A stretch of DNA of 8,233 nucleotides. Source: Peptococcaceae bacterium UBA3933 (GTDB taxonomy: Bacteria; Bacillota; Peptococcia; Peptococcales; BICA1-8). Location of the stretch: positions 33,979-42,211 of the forward strand of contig DGEF01000019.1 in assembly GCA_002385805.1 (NCBI GenBank). The letters are read 5' to 3'. The notes under the pieces were generated by a model, which saw nothing but the letters and a program-made list of their open reading frames with translations, had not been told where the DNA came from and did not search any database. A program made the position numbers and the translations under genes. Shown here piece after piece: positions 1 through 6,263 of the stretch (positions are counted from its first letter, which is position 1; every line of letters begins with the position of its first letter).

Positions 1-40
1 AGACTAGCCCACTTACATGCAGATTATCCTCATAGAAGAG

Positions 41-799
41 TTATGCCAACACTTTCCTAACCAATTCCAGGTCACTGGGCTTATCCACATCAATACCTAT
101 TTCCGGGTAAGGAACAATAATCGCCTTGCCTTTAATCTGAAAAAGCTCGTTTACCCGAGCCTCGGCTTCCTTAAGGGAAAGATTCCTTAGTAGGTATTTA
201 AAGATATACCTAAACCCTATATATTTGGCCAGTCGTAAAGGACTTTTTCGTAAAAGTACTAAATCTTCAGCTTTTTGAGCATTTCTGGGTACTATCTGGG
301 GGTTTATTAAAATAATATTCCCACCGGTAACTACACCCTCTTTTAAATAAACATAAGTCCGCTTTACTCCCGGAAATTTGAGTTCATTTAAAGGTTTTTT
401 AACCAGAGGGTAAATAATATCCGCCTCTTCCTGAGAACACCTGGACAAAAAATCATCAATGATTTTAGAAGTAATTAAAGGTATATCTCCCGTAACCACC
501 AGTATACGGGAAACATCCTCGGCAGGAAGTAAGCTGAGTGCATTGAGGAGACTCTGAATTATAGTTTTACCCCTTTCCACAAGGTAAACATCTTCATCCC
601 GACCGTAGATTTTGGCAAGTTCCTTTTGGGGTCCTGCCACAATAATCTTTTCTATCCCCCGGGCCTCTTTCAGGGCGGTAATTACATACTCTATCATGTA
701 CTTGTTTCCTATTTGGATCATGGCCTCATTAACAGCATTGCTACATTCTTTAAGTTTACCCTCGTTTAAACTACCGGCTAAAACTATTGACCAAACCAA
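41..799 (-). CDS. MobA-like NTP transferase domain protein (nucleotidyltransferase family)
   Basis: The 252-residue protein has the fold signature of MobA/GlmU/IspD-type nucleotidyltransferases, which move a nucleotidyl group from an NTP to an acceptor. Visible elements are the N-terminal strand and loop IVLAGSLNEGKLKE (about 5-18), the sugar-nucleotide-like segment IGNKYMIEYVITAL (30-42), the metal-binding VTGDIPLIT (102-110, D105), GGNIILINP (159-167) and a C-terminal IGIDVDKPSDLE (234-245). The usual Gly/Arg-rich LAAGxGxRMG loop is degenerate, so substrate and even activity are uncertain. The start is TTG, supported by GGGAG 9 nt upstream; a later Met would delete the nucleotide-binding strand. 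It is third in the operon, 29 nt after the GntR gene. A cofactor or lipid-head role is possible but is inference only. No terminator is visible after it in the 40 remaining bases. Confidence 0.8.
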   Translation of the reverse strand: MVWSIVLAGSLNEGKLKECSNAVNEAMIQIGNKYMIEYVITALKEARGIEKIIVAGPQKELAKIYGRDEDVYLVERGKTIIQSLLNALSLLPAEDVSRILVVTGDIPLITSKIIDDFLSRCSQEEADIIYPLVKKPLNELKFPGVKRTYVYLKEGVVTGGNIILINPQIVPRNAQKAEDLVLLRKSPLRLAKYIGFRYIFKYLLRNLSLKEAEARVNELFQIKGKAIIVPYPEIGIDVDKPSDLELVRKVLA

Positions 800-828
800 A
801 AAAAGAAACTCCCTTCTTTTTCCTTTTT

Positions 829-1518
829 TTAATAGTATACCCTTTCTGTCTTCATAGATAACAACATGGCTTTTTTGGCGTTTTCAATGTGTTCCCAGGC
901 TAACTGTTCGGCCAATTTTGCATCTCTGTTAGCTATAGCCTCATAAATATTTTGGTGTTCTGCTAGTGCCGTCTCGCTTCTGCCGGGACGGGCTAAGGAA
1001 GCGGAACGAAAACGATGCAACTGTTCCCGTAAATTATTTATGGAATTAAGTAGTCGAGAGTTTCTGGCTGCCTTATATATTAGGTCATGAAATTCAGTAT
1101 CGGTCCGGATAATATTAGGTAGATTATTGGCTTTTGTTTCGTTATCTTCCCTGTCCAGACGTTTTTTTAATTCAACTATCTCTTCCGGTGTTATCCGTTG
1201 GGAAGCCAAATTTGCCGCTAAAGCTTCCAGGGCACCTCTCACTTCGAAAACTTCCTGGACATCTTTTAAAGAAATACCTGCTACATAAACACCTTTTCGG
1301 GGAACTATATCTACGAGACCTTCTAATTCCAATTTACGGATAGCTTCCCTTACGGGAGTTCTACTAACACCCATCTCCTCGGCCAAACGAACTTCCATTA
1401 ACCGCTCTCCTGGTTTTAAAACATGATTGATTATGGCCTCCCTCAGAGTCTCAAAAACTATATCTCTTAAAGGCTTATAACTATTTAAATCAATCGGTGC
1501 CAATCTTCTTTCACTCAT
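829..1518 (-). CDS. GntR-family transcriptional regulator, FadR/FCD subfamily
   Basis: The protein is a 229-residue DNA-binding regulator. The N-terminal winged helix-turn-helix (about 15-80) carries LKPGERLMEVRLAEEMGVSR followed by TPVREAIRKLELEGLV and the wing RKGVYV. The C-terminal all-helical FCD domain (about 88-218) keeps the usual metal-ligand pattern: D140 and H144 (DTEFH), H188 (AEHQNIYEAI) and H210 (EHIENAKKAM). FCD regulators normally bind a small organic acid or a metal-bound ligand; the ligand here is unknown. The ATG start lies inside the end of ispE in the sequence ATGAGTGA, an 8-nt overlap that suggests translational coupling. A GAGGAGAG stretch lies 11 nt upstream. It may regulate this operon or another locus; no operator could be assigned. 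Confidence 0.92.
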   Translation of the reverse strand: MSERRLAPIDLNSYKPLRDIVFETLREAIINHVLKPGERLMEVRLAEEMGVSRTPVREAIRKLELEGLVDIVPRKGVYVAGISLKDVQEVFEVRGALEALAANLASQRITPEEIVELKKRLDREDNETKANNLPNIIRTDTEFHDLIYKAARNSRLLNSINNLREQLHRFRSASLARPGRSETALAEHQNIYEAIANRDAKLAEQLAWEHIENAKKAMLLSMKTERVYY

Positions 1519-2401
1519 AAAATTTCACTCTCTCCTCAATTAATTCTTTGTTTACGGTATATGCCAAGTAAACATGAGTATAGAAATTTCTAATTTTCTC
1601 CTTAAAGGAAAATGCTTCTTGATAATCATTAAAGACTGCAAAAACCGTAGGCCCACTGCCTGACATAAGGGTATACTCAGCTCCCAGTTTATTTAAATCC
1701 CTTTTTATTTTTTCCACTTCCGGGTAAAGTTTAAATGTACTTTGTTCTAAGAGATTAAACATATTCTTAAGTAAATAACCCCTGTCCTTGTTTTCTAGAG
1801 CCTTTATATATTTAGTAATACCACCGTTTTCTTTCTTTTTTCCGCCAAGGTTCAAATTTTTATAAACAACGGAAGTTTTAACCCCAAAGGGAGGTTTCAC
1901 TAATACAACCCAAAATTTTGGACAAGGGGGAACTTCCTCCACCAGTTCTCCCCTTCCCTTGGCTAAAGCTGTATTACCCAAAATGCAAAAGGGAACATCA
2001 GAGCCTAATTGTGCTCCTAATTCTAGCATTTCATTTTTACTCATATTTAATGAAAATAATTTATTTAATCCTAAAATAACTCCTGCCGCATCTGTACTTC
2101 CGCCTGCCAAACCCGCTGCTACAGGAATTTTTTTATCGATAACAATCTCCACCCCTGGCCAAAAGGGGTAATTTCTTTGAACTAAAAGGGCAGCCTGAAA
2201 GGCCAAATTTCTCTGGTCATCCGCCACTAGAGGATTGTTAGTGCTTACGGAAATTCTCTCTGCAGGTTTTAAAGTTATCCGGTCATATAAACTGATTGAT
2301 TGCATAATCATTTCTACTTCATGATAAGAATCCGGTCTCTTACCTAAAACATTTAAATACAAGTTTATTTTGGCATAAGCTTTTACAACTGCATTGGTCA
2401 T
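1511..2401 (-). CDS. ispE: 4-diphosphocytidyl-2-C-methyl-D-erythritol kinase
   Basis: IspE phosphorylates CDP-methylerythritol at the 2-position with ATP, the fourth step of the MEP route to isopentenyl diphosphate. The protein is cytoplasmic and belongs to the GHMP kinases. The sequence shows KAYAKINLYLNV (7-18; K11 is the expected catalytic lysine), the ATP-binding glycine loop PVAAGLAGGSTDAA (93-106), GSDVPF (133-138; D135 as catalytic base) and the third GHMP motif MSGSGPT (246-252). The 296-residue length is normal for the family. I chose ATG at 2401 because AAGGTG sits 6 nt upstream. The in-frame GTG at 2408-2410 overlaps that ribosome binding site and would add three residues. It is first in an operon with the GntR regulator (8-nt overlap) and the NTP transferase. 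Confidence 0.96.
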   Translation of the reverse strand: MTNAVVKAYAKINLYLNVLGKRPDSYHEVEMIMQSISLYDRITLKPAERISVSTNNPLVADDQRNLAFQAALLVQRNYPFWPGVEIVIDKKIPVAAGLAGGSTDAAGVILGLNKLFSLNMSKNEMLELGAQLGSDVPFCILGNTALAKGRGELVEEVPPCPKFWVVLVKPPFGVKTSVVYKNLNLGGKKKENGGITKYIKALENKDRGYLLKNMFNLLEQSTFKLYPEVEKIKRDLNKLGAEYTLMSGSGPTVFAVFNDYQEAFSFKEKIRNFYTHVYLAYTVNKELIEERVKFYE

Positions 2402-2454
2402 ATTTTTCACCTTATACTACTTGATTCATTAATAATAAATGAAAACATCATTTA

Positions 2455-2463
2455 ATTATACCA
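2455..2463 (-). promoter_or_regulatory. Candidate extended -10 promoter for ispE operon
   Basis: On the minus strand the sequence TGGTATAAT gives a perfect -10 hexamer (2455-2460) with the extended TGN element just before it. The -35 position (TGTTTT at 17-nt spacing) is poor, as is common for extended -10 promoters. It lies 53 nt before the ispE start and downstream of the uracil permease hairpin, so the ispE operon can be transcribed independently. Confidence 0.6.
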
Positions 2464-2497
2464 TAAGATTTGCCGTTAAAACATCTCCATAACCTTA

Positions 2498-2521
2498 AAG
2501 CCGGTGCTTAAGCACCGGCTT
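2498..2521 (-). terminator. Hairpin after uracil permease gene, probable terminator
   Basis: This is a perfect inverted repeat: a 10-bp GC-rich stem (AAGCCGGTGC / GCACCGGCTT) around a TTAA loop, starting 6 nt after the permease stop. On the minus strand it is followed by only TAAGGTT, so with the terminal TT of the stem the U-tract is short. The stem is strong enough to act as a terminator or 3'-end stabiliser, but termination may be incomplete. Confidence 0.65.
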
Positions 2522-2526
2522 GAAAC

Positions 2527-3867
2527 CTACTTAGATTTTTCTATGGCAAATTGCATATTCTTGGTCTTACTTTCCTGCTCCTTTGCCACTATTTTTTCTT
2601 TCATAAAATAAGGGAAAATTATATTAATTATTCCGTTTAAGGTTACCCCTACCATAGCGGCCAGACTTAAACCTGAAAGAGTGGCTTGCCCTGTTAATTG
2701 AATAGCCGCCGGGTTAGATTCTTTGATAGAAACAATCCCGATTATTAAGATAGTAAATACTACAATGCTGTTTCGTAAGTCAGATAAATCAGGTTTATTT
2801 TCTATTAATGTGCGAACACCTATGCTGGCAATCATGCCGAAGAGAACGAAACTTACTCCGCCCATGACAGGTTCGGGAATAGTTTGAATTAAAGCACCGA
2901 ATTTTCCGATTAGACTTAAGCAAATAGCAATTACCGCAGCCCATCTTAAAATAGTCGGGTTATAGTTTTTAGTAACGGCCAATACCCCTGTATTTTCTCC
3001 GTAAGTTGTGTTAGCAGGAGCACCGATCAAGCCGGCAAAAGCAGTGGCAATCCCGTCTCCCATTAAAGTGCGGTGTAAACCGGGAGATTTAAAGAAATCT
3101 TTGCCTACTACCGCCCCGTTTGTAGTAATATCACCAATATGCTCAATCATAGTAACTAAGGCAATTGGCACAATTATTTTCATAGCATCCAGGGAAAACT
3201 GAGGTGCAATCATCATTTCCCTAAAATCTTGGAAGCTATAAATCCAAGGAGCATTAATAACAGAAGTAAAATCAACAATACCTACAATCATTGAGGTTAT
3301 ATATCCTACACTTATTCCTACGATAATAGGAATCATCTTGAAAAAACCTTTGGCTATTATTCCGGTTAAAGCAATGGTCATAATCGTAATGACAGCTACA
3401 GTCCAGGAAGTTGAGGTGCTGATATGAGGAGAATTAACACCTGCAGCCATATCCACAGCCGTAGGAGCCAAGATTAAACCGATAACGATAATAATCGGTC
3501 CGGTAACAATGGGAGGGAAAATTTTTCTGATAAAATCAGAACCTATAAAATACACTATTATGGCCATGAGTACATACACAGCACCTACCGCTAAAAATGA
3601 ACCGGTAGCATAGGCCAAGCCGAAACTTTCCTTAACGGCCAAAATACCTGCAATAAAAGCAAAGGAAGAACCTAAAAACACCGGTACCTTTCCACCTGTT
3701 ATTAAGTGGAAAATCAAAGTTCCTACCCCAGCACCCATTAATGCTATTGAGGGATTAAGTCCCGTTATGAAGGGTACCAGTACAGTAGCACCAAACATAG
3801 CTAACACATGTTGGAAAGATAAAATACCTGTGGTTAAAAAGGATTGCTTTTGATTGAAAGTTTTCAT
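2527..3867 (-). CDS. uraA: Uracil permease, NCS2 nucleobase transporter family
   Basis: This integral membrane nucleobase:cation symporter (also called pyrP in Gram-positives) imports uracil for salvage. The 446-residue protein starts at ATG 3867 and is almost entirely hydrophobic segments, consistent with about 14 membrane spans in the UraA fold. Diagnostic stretches are FQHVLAMFGATVLVP (18-32), LGSSFAFIAG (65-74), MIEHIGDITTNGAVVGKDFF (240-259) and GAPANTTYGENTGVLAVT (282-299). E242 and E291 align with the uracil-binding glutamates E241 and E290 of E. coli UraA; the position of UraA H245 is Asp here. AGGGGG precedes ATG 3867 by 7 nt. An alternative in-frame ATG at 3891 has a perfect AAGGAGG, but that lies inside the attenuator stem. 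The PyrR-type leader upstream supports uracil rather than purine specificity. Confidence 0.93.
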   Translation of the reverse strand: MKTFNQKQSFLTTGILSFQHVLAMFGATVLVPFITGLNPSIALMGAGVGTLIFHLITGGKVPVFLGSSFAFIAGILAVKESFGLAYATGSFLAVGAVYVLMAIIVYFIGSDFIRKIFPPIVTGPIIIVIGLILAPTAVDMAAGVNSPHISTSTSWTVAVITIMTIALTGIIAKGFFKMIPIIVGISVGYITSMIVGIVDFTSVINAPWIYSFQDFREMMIAPQFSLDAMKIIVPIALVTMIEHIGDITTNGAVVGKDFFKSPGLHRTLMGDGIATAFAGLIGAPANTTYGENTGVLAVTKNYNPTILRWAAVIAICLSLIGKFGALIQTIPEPVMGGVSFVLFGMIASIGVRTLIENKPDLSDLRNSIVVFTILIIGIVSIKESNPAAIQLTGQATLSGLSLAAMVGVTLNGIINIIFPYFMKEKIVAKEQESKTKNMQFAIEKSK

Positions 3868-3891
3868 GATTTTTCCCCCTTTTTTCCACAT

Positions 3892-3932
3892 AAAAAACCT
3901 CCTTACCGTGAGCAAAAGCACAATAAGGAGGT
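3892..3932 (-). terminator. Attenuator terminator hairpin in the uracil permease leader
   Basis: On the minus strand ACCTCCTTATTGTG pairs with CACGGTAAGGAGGT over 14 continuous pairs (two are U-G) around an 8-nt loop. The U-run that follows at 3897-3892 gives a textbook intrinsic terminator. The 3' arm contains AAGGAGG, 6 nt before the in-frame ATG at 3891, so the same hairpin would also hide a ribosome binding site. It is the lower half of the PyrR-type switch. Confidence 0.82.
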
Positions 3933-3971
3933 ATCAGTTATTCCCTAATTATTTATTCTTCTTAATACCTG

Positions 3972-4019
3972 ACCTCTGCGCCTTATTGGCCTCACGGGAC
4001 CAATTTAAAGGTAGAAGGT
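3972..4019 (-). promoter_or_regulatory. PyrR-binding anti-antiterminator hairpin (pyrimidine attenuator)
   Basis: The RNA apex, minus strand 4004-3985, reads ATTGGTCCCGTGAGGCCAAT. It contains UCCNGNGAGGY, the PyrR-binding-loop consensus of Bacillus-type pyr leaders, with GG/CC and CC/GG pairs flanking a CGUGA loop. The stem extends downwards through CCUU/AAGG and ACCUU/GAGGU, with internal bulges. The GAGGUCAG segment (3976-3969) can instead pair with CUG(AU)ACCUC (3937-3928) in the 5' arm of the terminator, forming the antiterminator. By analogy, PyrR with UMP would stabilise this hairpin, free the terminator and shut off the permease when pyrimidines are plentiful. No pyrR gene lies in the window. 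Confidence 0.82.
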
Positions 4020-4045
4020 TTTTTATGTGTCTGTTTTTCTTCATC

Positions 4046-4074
4046 ATTATATTCTTCTTTAGACTTAGTGTCAA
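4046..4074 (-). promoter_or_regulatory. Sigma-A promoter of the uracil permease
   Basis: Both hexamers match consensus exactly on the minus strand: TTGACA (4074-4069), a 17-nt spacer and TATAAT (4051-4046). Transcription should start near 4039, giving a leader of roughly 145-170 nt that holds the PyrR switch. The -35 lies only 13 nt after the stop of the preceding chemoreceptor ORF. With no terminator visible between them, read-through into the leader is possible. Confidence 0.9.
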
Positions 4075-4087
4075 TAAAAACTTTTTT

Positions 4088-4729
4088 TCAAAATCTAACA
4101 GTTAAGCTTTCTACTGATTTCACCAGTCCTGAGCTTATTTGGCTAATATGTTCTAAACTGGCACTGATGCTGTTCATAGCCTCCTTTTCTTTTAAGGAAG
4201 AGTTGGATATTGACTTAACATTCTCGTTATTCGCCAATAATTCTTCAGAGATAGAATTTAAGGAGGGGGCAATTTCCCCAACAACTTCCTCAATCTCTTC
4301 CATTAAGGTTCTTATAATATCAACTGATTCACGGGTTTCCTCTGCTAGTTTGCGCACCTCTTGAGCAACAACAGCAAAACCTCTGCCCTGTTCACCGGCT
4401 CTGGCCGCTTCAATGGCAGCATTTAAGGCTAATAAATTAGTTTGTCCGGCTATATGCTTAATTGTATCGACAAAGGAAGCAATTTTCTTTGTTGCTTCTT
4501 CCAGAGTTCCGGATGAAGCCACTGTTTTATCTATGCTTTTCGCATCATTGTGCATTTTCTCACTAATATCCACAAGGGTCCCTGAGGTCATCTCTATTGA
4601 AGCGGAAACCTGTTGGGTAGTTGCGACAATATTTTTTAACTCTTGATCAAGCTCATTGCAGACCTGGGAAACTTGTTGAGAGATCTGACGGTAATGATAT
4701 AAAGTGATATATTCCATAATCTCCTTCAC
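4088..4729 (-). CDS. MCP signalling-domain fragment (C-terminal half of a soluble chemoreceptor)
   Basis: The 213 residues are almost entirely a coiled-coil chemoreceptor cytoplasmic domain. Its highly conserved hairpin tip is at about 94-130 (AGQTNLLALNAAIEAARAGE, then GRGFAVVAQEVRKLAEE), the part that binds CheA and CheW. There is no membrane segment, HAMP or ligand domain. The apparent GTG start (4729) overlaps the upstream stop by 4 nt (GTGA) and has no usable ribosome binding site. Reading upstream in the same frame continues sensibly as RIPTFESVKEIMEY, so this is most likely the 3' half of a larger gene cut by a frameshift. The protein ends normally after LVKSVESLTVRF. Confidence 0.85.
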   Translation of the reverse strand: MKEIMEYITLYHYRQISQQVSQVCNELDQELKNIVATTQQVSASIEMTSGTLVDISEKMHNDAKSIDKTVASSGTLEEATKKIASFVDTIKHIAGQTNLLALNAAIEAARAGEQGRGFAVVAQEVRKLAEETRESVDIIRTLMEEIEEVVGEIAPSLNSISEELLANNENVKSISNSSLKEKEAMNSISASLEHISQISSGLVKSVESLTVRF

Positions 4730-5277
4730 AGATTCAAAAGTAGGAATACGATGGCAGGAATAATTACTACATCGGGCCGTAAATATTCCCTATAATTCAT
4801 AAGTTCACCATTATTACCTACAATAGTACCGGCTCCGGCAATATATTTTGCCTTTTTTAGTTCCTCAATTACTTCCTCTCGTGAAAGTTCGGCAAAAGGC
4901 AATAATTTAAAGTTAATATGATCAATACCTTGCTCCAGACAATAATTTTTAATCATGTTCGCCTGGGCGGTATTGTTATTGAAAATTACTACTTCTGCAT
5001 TCACCGGGAGTTTAGCAATGTTTACATAAAACTTGGCATTAGGATATAATTCGAAACTTACGATTTTTTCCCGGGGAACTATCCGGGCTGCCTGGTCCAC
5101 CCTGGTGGGCAGGGCTAGATACAAATCTGCCACATCGTAATGCAGCTTATCAATACTTAATGCCGTAATTTCCATGTTGTTAGCAAAAATCCCTTTTGCT
5201 ACTTCTAACAATTCATCAGCTACTGTTTGGCTGCTGCCTACAGTTAAAGCTTTTATTTTTCCGGCCAATGCAATCAC
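4726..5277 (-). CDS. N-terminal sensor-like half of split chemoreceptor, unrecognised domain
   Basis: The ORF gives 183 residues of mixed alpha/beta character without membrane segments or signal peptide. Landmarks are AKGIFANNMEITALSID (about 28-44), IVPREKIVSFELYP (66-79), EVVIFNNNTAQANMIKNYC (95-113), GIDHINFKLLPFAELS (117-132) and KKAKYIAGAGTIVGNNGELM (141-160). I do not recognise the family with confidence; the EVVIFNNNT/GIDHINF pattern is loosely like N-terminal intracellular sensor domains of some sigma-54 activators. The last residues (IVFLLLNL) look like frameshift noise. The GTG at 5277 has little ribosome binding site. TTG at 5268, preceded by AAGGGTGA, gives MAGKIKALTV and may be the true start. 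Confidence 0.6.
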   Translation of the reverse strand: MIALAGKIKALTVGSSQTVADELLEVAKGIFANNMEITALSIDKLHYDVADLYLALPTRVDQAARIVPREKIVSFELYPNAKFYVNIAKLPVNAEVVIFNNNTAQANMIKNYCLEQGIDHINFKLLPFAELSREEVIEELKKAKYIAGAGTIVGNNGELMNYREYLRPDVVIIPAIVFLLLNL

Positions 5278-5358
5278 CCTTTTCTTTTTTACATTTATTT
5301 GCCTTTATTTTACTATTATTTTATATATTCGATTAATTTAGCAAAAAACCTGCAGAAA

Positions 5359-5376
5359 TTGTAAATTTATTCACAA
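5359..5376. promoter_or_regulatory. Rex-like / Crp-Fnr-like dyad operator candidate
   Basis: TTGTAAATTTATTCACAA has two 7-bp half sites around TTTA and differs at one base from TTGTGAA-N4-TTCACAA, the site bound by the NADH/NAD+-sensing repressor Rex in Gram-positives. The symmetry extends by A/T on each side. It lies about 82-100 nt upstream of the split chemoreceptor. A TTTACA that could serve as a weak -35 on the minus strand overlaps it. A Crp/Fnr-type factor is the alternative reader. Confidence 0.5.
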
Positions 5377-5386
5377 TTATTCCTAT

Positions 5387-5416
5387 AAATTTAGTTTATA
5401 GAAATTTAGTTTATAG
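5387..5416. repeat. 15-bp tandem direct repeat, two exact copies
   Basis: AAATTTAGTTTATAG occurs twice head to tail (5387-5401 and 5402-5416) with no mismatch. The first copy also closes a 7-bp inverted repeat, CTATAAA (5383-5389) with TTTATAG (5395-5401). The repeat lies between the ABC operon terminator and the Rex-like dyad, upstream of the chemoreceptor. It may be a paired protein-binding site or a slippage duplication. Confidence 0.8.
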
Positions 5417-5448
5417 AGATTATTCGGATAAGCCTGCTTTCAGGAATT

Positions 5449-5483
5449 AAAAAGTGCGAAAGAAATTGATCTCTTTCGCACTT
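5449..5483 (-). terminator. Rho-independent terminator of the amino-acid ABC operon
   Basis: A perfect 12-bp stem (AAGTGCGAAAGA / TCTTTCGCACTT) with an 8-nt loop is followed on the minus strand by TTTTTAATT. It starts 15 nt after the ATPase stop, the normal place for the end of this operon. It separates the operon from the chemoreceptor region. Confidence 0.92.
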
Positions 5484-5498
5484 ATATTTCACTTATCT

Positions 5499-6251
5499 TT
5501 ATAAGATTTTAGCCAAAAATTCCCGTGTCCTTGGGTGCTGGGGATTAGTAAAAATCTGTTGGGGAGTGCCTTCTTCCAAAATCCTTCCTTCATCCATAAA
5601 AACTACCCTATCGGCCACCTCCCGGGCAAAACCCATTTCATGGGTAACTACAACCATGGTCATACCTTCTCTGGCCAGTTCTTTCATTACAGACAGTACT
5701 TCACCAACTAACTCCGGGTCTAAAGCGGAAGTAGGTTCATCAAAAAGCATTATTTTAGGTTCCATGGCTAAAGCGCGGGCAATAGCCACCCTTTGCTGTT
5801 GTCCTCCTGATAAGTGAGCCGGATAGGCATTGGCCTTCTCTTCTAAACCTACTTTCTTCAGTAAATCCAAAGCCAACTTCCGGGCAGCACCTTTATCCAT
5901 ACGGCGAACTAAAACCGGAGCTTCCATTAAATTATTTAAAACGGTCATATGAGGGAAAAGATTAAATCTCTGGAAAACCATACCAATATTTTCCCGCATC
6001 TTATAGACTTCTTTAGCAGGAGCTTCTACCAATTTACCGTTCACTTCTTTTTTTCCGATTAACTGACCGTCAATATAAATTTTCCCGCTATCAATTTTTT
6101 CCAGATAATTCATACACCTTAAAAGGGTACTTTTCCCTGAACCGCTTGGCCCAATAATCACAACCACTTCACCAGGAGCAACAGTTAAGTTTACATTTTT
6201 TAAAACCTGCAAATTACCAAAGCTTTTACAAACATCTATTACCTTAATCAA
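5499..6251 (-). CDS. Polar amino-acid ABC transporter ATP-binding protein (GlnQ/HisP type)
   Basis: This cytoplasmic ATPase drives the importer encoded by the two genes before it. All nucleotide-binding motifs are intact in 250 residues: Walker A GPSGSGKST (34-42), Q-loop Q94 (VFQRFNLFPH), signature LSGGQQQR (147-154), Walker B IMLFDEP (167-173), D-loop SALD (175-178) and switch H204 (VTHEMGFA). The FNLFPHMTVLNN stretch and overall length are typical of the amino-acid (PAAT) subfamily. The start is TTG at 6251, supported by AAGGGGGG about 6 nt upstream. It is the last gene, 12 nt after the permease. The ATPase does not set substrate specificity. Confidence 0.95.
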   Translation of the reverse strand: MIKVIDVCKSFGNLQVLKNVNLTVAPGEVVVIIGPSGSGKSTLLRCMNYLEKIDSGKIYIDGQLIGKKEVNGKLVEAPAKEVYKMRENIGMVFQRFNLFPHMTVLNNLMEAPVLVRRMDKGAARKLALDLLKKVGLEEKANAYPAHLSGGQQQRVAIARALAMEPKIMLFDEPTSALDPELVGEVLSVMKELAREGMTMVVVTHEMGFAREVADRVVFMDEGRILEEGTPQQIFTNPQHPRTREFLAKIL

Positions 6252-6263
6252 TTTTTGCCCCCC

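Larger units (their letters stand above)
4088..5277 (-). pseudogene. Frameshifted soluble methyl-accepting chemotaxis-like gene
   Basis: The two ORFs here join into one protein of about 393 residues if a single base is restored around 4751-4756. The upstream frame reads RPDVVIIPA before drifting into the hydrophobic tail IVFLLLNL and a stop. The downstream frame, from 4750, reads RIPTFESVKEIMEYITLYHY straight into the MCP coiled coil. Between CCT(GCC) and CGT there are five bases where a multiple of three is needed. The joined product would be a cytoplasmic receptor: N-terminal sensor-like domain, linker helix, then MCP hairpin. The break may be a real mutation or a draft-assembly error; no homopolymer suggests programmed slippage. 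Confidence 0.6.

Noticed and set aside
1..40. Possible continuation or next gene after the NTP transferase
   Set aside because: All minus-strand frames hit stops or lack a start and ribosome binding site in these 40 bases, and no hairpin is visible.
1959..2171. Plus-strand ORF opposite ispE (similar ones opposite the other genes)
   Set aside because: It is antisense to a conserved GHMP kinase, lacks a ribosome binding site and has no recognisable domain. The same holds for the other plus-strand ORFs opposite real genes.
2402..2410. GTG start for ispE three codons upstream
   Set aside because: The GTG is part of the AAGGTG ribosome binding site for ATG 2401.
3868..3921. Longer uracil permease start near 3921 (MLLLTVRRFF...)
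   Set aside because: That codon lies inside the attenuator hairpin with no ribosome binding site, and the added residues are translated terminator stem. ATG 3867, or at most ATG 3891, fits better.
5281..5350. Sigma-D (flagellar) promoter for the chemoreceptor
   Set aside because: TAAA and a TCGAATAT-like box are present but only 4 nt apart instead of about 15. No convincing -35/-10 pair could be fixed in this gap.
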